From NCBI GenBank assembly GCA_947305835.1, contig CAMZEQ010000044.1:1-6614 (forward strand): 6,614 nucleotides of DNA, written 5' to 3'. This DNA comes from an uncultured Alphaproteobacteria bacterium (lineage in GTDB: Bacteria > Pseudomonadota > Alphaproteobacteria > CAAHEQ01 > UBA3637). A model generated the notes under the pieces. The model was given only the letters and a program-made list of their open reading frames with translations. It was not told the DNA's origin and searched no databases. Below are positions 5,081-6,614 of the stretch, in pieces (positions within the stretch are counted from its first letter, which is position 1; each line of letters starts with the position of its first letter). Made by a program: the position numbers and the translations under genes.

Positions 5081-5106
5081 GTAGGCAGGGCGCAAAGACG
5101 CCAAAA

Positions 5107-5122
5107 ACACAATATGTAGTAT
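5107..5122 (+). promoter_or_regulatory. NrdR box 1 (ribonucleotide reductase repressor site)
   Basis: ACACAATATGTAGTAT matches the NrdR-box consensus acaCwAtATaTwGwgt at 14 of 16 positions, including nine of the ten core bases. NrdR is the ATP/dATP-sensing repressor of ribonucleotide reductase genes; the site lies directly before nrdD, as expected. Confidence 0.75.
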
Positions 5123-5138
5123 TAAAAAGCAAGAAAGG

Positions 5139-5154
5139 ACACAAAATGTTGGAA
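5139..5154 (+). promoter_or_regulatory. NrdR box 2, overlapping the nrdD start codon
   Basis: ACACAAAATGTTGGAA matches the NrdR consensus at 11 of 16 positions (8 of 10 core). It begins exactly 32 bp after box 1, the three-helical-turn spacing typical of paired NrdR boxes. It overlaps the nrdD ATG, so part of the match is also explained by coding and start constraints. Confidence 0.5.
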
Positions 5155-5718
5155 GTTGTTGAAACAAAAGAAAGCGCCAAAACCATTGATATCGGCCCCC
5201 TTTCCGAGGTTATTAAACGTGACGGGGAAAAGCGTACTTTTGATGCCGGCAAAATTGTGTCTGCCATTGCTAAGGCCGGGGCTGCTACAGGGGAATATGG
5301 TGAAGATGAAGCGCATTTGTTGGCCGAACAGGTGATTAAAGTTTTACGTCATCGATTCGCCGGGGCGGTTGTACCAACCATTGAGCAGATTCAAGATGTA
5401 GTGGAACAGGTGTTGATTTCTTCCAATTATTATAAAACTGCCCGTTCTTATATTGTGTATCGTGAACAGCGCGAACGTCAGCGTCAAGATAAAAAGGTAG
5501 CAGTGGATGCCATTTCTTCAATCAATGAGTATTTGGATCGTTCGGACTGGCGTGTGAATGCCAATGCAAACCAGGGGTATTCTTTGGGCGGATTGATCTT
5601 AAATGTGTCCGGTAAAGTGGTGGCGAATTATTGGTTAAAGCATGTGTATACACCGGAAATCGGTCAAGCACACCTGAACGGTGATTACCACATTCATGAT
5701 TTGGATATGCTTTCCGGG

Positions 5719-5721
5719 TAG
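5719..5721 (+). other. In-frame TAG within nrdD
   Basis: The codon follows MLSG and precedes CAGWSVRPLL, in unbroken frame on both sides. Family members have Tyr (TAT/TAC) here, so one base change explains it. TAG also ends the gene at 218-220, where read-through would add only eight codons, so TAG appears to be an ordinary stop in this genome. Confidence 0.93.
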
Positions 5722-6225
5722 TGTGCCGGTTGGTCTGTGCGTCCACTGTTGACGGAAGGATGTAACGGTGTTGCTAATACAACGGAATCCAAGCCGCCGA
5801 AACATTTGGTCAGTGCTTTTTCCCAAATGGTGAATTTTTTGGGGACACTCCAAAATGAATGGGCCGGCGCTCAGGCCTTTTCATCCGCAGATACTTATTT
5901 GGCGCCGTTTATTCGTATCGAAAATTTAGAATATAAAGATGTCAAACAGGCGATGCAGTCTTTTATCTTTAATTTGAACGTCCCTTCGCGTTGGGGGACA
6001 CAGACGCCGTTTACCAATTTGACATTTGATTGGACATGCCCGGCCGATTTAAAAGATCGTCATCCGGTGATTGGCGGCGTGGAACAATCCTTTACCTATG
6101 GTGAATTGCAAAAAGAAATGGACATGGTCAATCGCGCCTTTTTGGAAGTGATGCGTGAAGGTGATGCCAAAGGTCGTCCCTTTACATTCCCCATCCCGAC
6201 TTATAATATTACGTCAGATTTTCCA

Positions 6226-6259
6226 TGCTATTATAGGCGCCCGCATTTATTATGTGGCG
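6226..6259 (+). other. Frameshift region within nrdD
   Basis: The frame-0 match ends at ITSDFP (up to 6225) and the +1 frame match is certain from MTAKYG at 6260. Recalled homologues have 13 codons from the Phe of 'DF.W' to the residue before 'TAKYG'; here the distance is 40 nt. The Trp expected after DFP reads as Cys (TGC). There is no homopolymer run at the site. Confidence 0.85.
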
Positions 6260-6614
6260 ATGACGGCCAAATACGGATTGCCCTATTTTTCCAACTATGT
6301 CAATTCCGATATGAAACCATCAGATGTTCGTTCCATGTGTTGTCGCTTGCGTTTGGATTTAACGGAATTAAAACGTCGCGGGGGCGGACTTTTCGGTTCG
6401 GCAGAACAGACGGGTTCTATCGGTGTTGTAACCATTAACTGTGCCCGTTTGGGATATTTATTCAAAAATAATGAAGAAGGTTTGTACAAGCGTTTGGATG
6501 AATTGATGGAATTGGCCAAAAAGTCGTTGGAATTGAAACGCCAAACCATTACAATGCAATTGGAACGCGGTTTGTATCCTTATACAAAACGTTATTTGGG
6601 GCGCTTTAATTCAC

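Larger units (their letters stand above)
5146..6614 (+). pseudogene. nrdD: Anaerobic (class III) ribonucleoside-triphosphate reductase, disrupted by TAG and frameshift, 3' end outside window
   Basis: NrdD reduces ribonucleotides to deoxyribonucleotides without oxygen, using a glycyl radical installed by NrdG. AAAGGA (5134-5139) sets the start at 5146. Residues about 22-110 are an ATP-cone allosteric domain (VIKRDGEKRTFDAGKI ... NYYKTARSYIVYREQR). The catalytic domain follows with HIHDLDMLSG, then a TAG (5719-5721) where the family has Tyr in 'GYCAGW', and continues in the same frame with CAGWSVRPLL, VNFLGTLQNEWAGAQAFSS, NLNVPSRWGTQTPFTNL and GRPFTFPIPTYNITSDFP. Around 6226-6259 the frame shifts by +1 (net +1 insertion or -2 deletion). 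From 6260 the protein resumes: MTAKYGLPYFSNYVNSDM, SDVRSMCCRL (likely holding the thiyl-radical Cys) and GGGLFGSAEQTGSIGVVTIN, open to the window edge. The C-terminal glycyl-radical segment and nrdG are not in view. Pieces 5737-6438 and 6260-6614 lack ribosome-binding sites and are not independent genes. The lesions are either genuine or sequence errors. Confidence 0.92.

Noticed and set aside
5089..5102. Riboswitch in the nrdD leader
   Set aside because: Only a 4-bp GGCG/CGCC hairpin is present; the 58-nt leader is too short and lacks any conserved riboswitch core I can recognise.
5737..6438. A separate 233-codon gene
   Set aside because: It begins with a GTG lacking a ribosome-binding site and is simply the middle of nrdD plus a 3' stretch read in the wrong frame after the frameshift.

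Overview
The window looks like chromosomal DNA of an AT-rich Gram-negative bacterium. The evidence is a secreted beta-barrel-type envelope protein, MscL, a YgjV-type inner-membrane protein, a tRNA-Gly with genome-encoded CCA, and good sigma70-type promoters (TTGACT/TTGCTT with 17-bp spacers). The ankyrin-repeat protein and an anaerobic (class III) ribonucleotide reductase gene would suit a host-associated, low-oxygen organism. An alphaproteobacterium-like origin is my guess, not something the sequence proves. No phage, transposon, CRISPR array or attachment site is visible.

Layout. Positions 1-220 (+) hold the 3' end of a gene whose tail resembles the effector domain of TrmB-type regulators. 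Positions 362-1573 (+) encode a divergent ankyrin-repeat protein with a basic helical tail, closed by a terminator. Positions 1704-3005 (+) are a two-gene operon with its own promoter and a strong terminator: a signal-peptide-bearing predicted outer-membrane protein, then mscL carrying a C-terminal zinc ribbon. Positions 4174-3119 (-) are a second two-gene operon: a YgjV-like membrane protein whose stop overlaps, as ATGA, the start of an unrecognised 165-aa conserved-looking protein. Positions 4842-4213 (-) are a third unit: a consensus-like promoter, a possible 5-codon leader ORF, tRNA-Gly(CCC), and 25 nt further a small two-TM protein, ending at a 15-bp terminator hairpin. The tRNA and the protein therefore appear to share one transcript.

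From 5052 to the window end (+) lies nrdD, the oxygen-sensitive class III ribonucleoside-triphosphate reductase. It has a promoter and two NrdR-box-like sites exactly 32 bp apart. Its reading frame is broken twice: an in-frame TAG where the family has Tyr (5719-5721), and a frame change between about 6226 and 6259. Conservation on both sides of each lesion is excellent. This is a recent pseudogene, an assembly or consensus error, or (least likely) recoding. The two lesions and the NrdR box pair are the main points for follow-up; no complete new multi-gene system can be demonstrated from this window alone.
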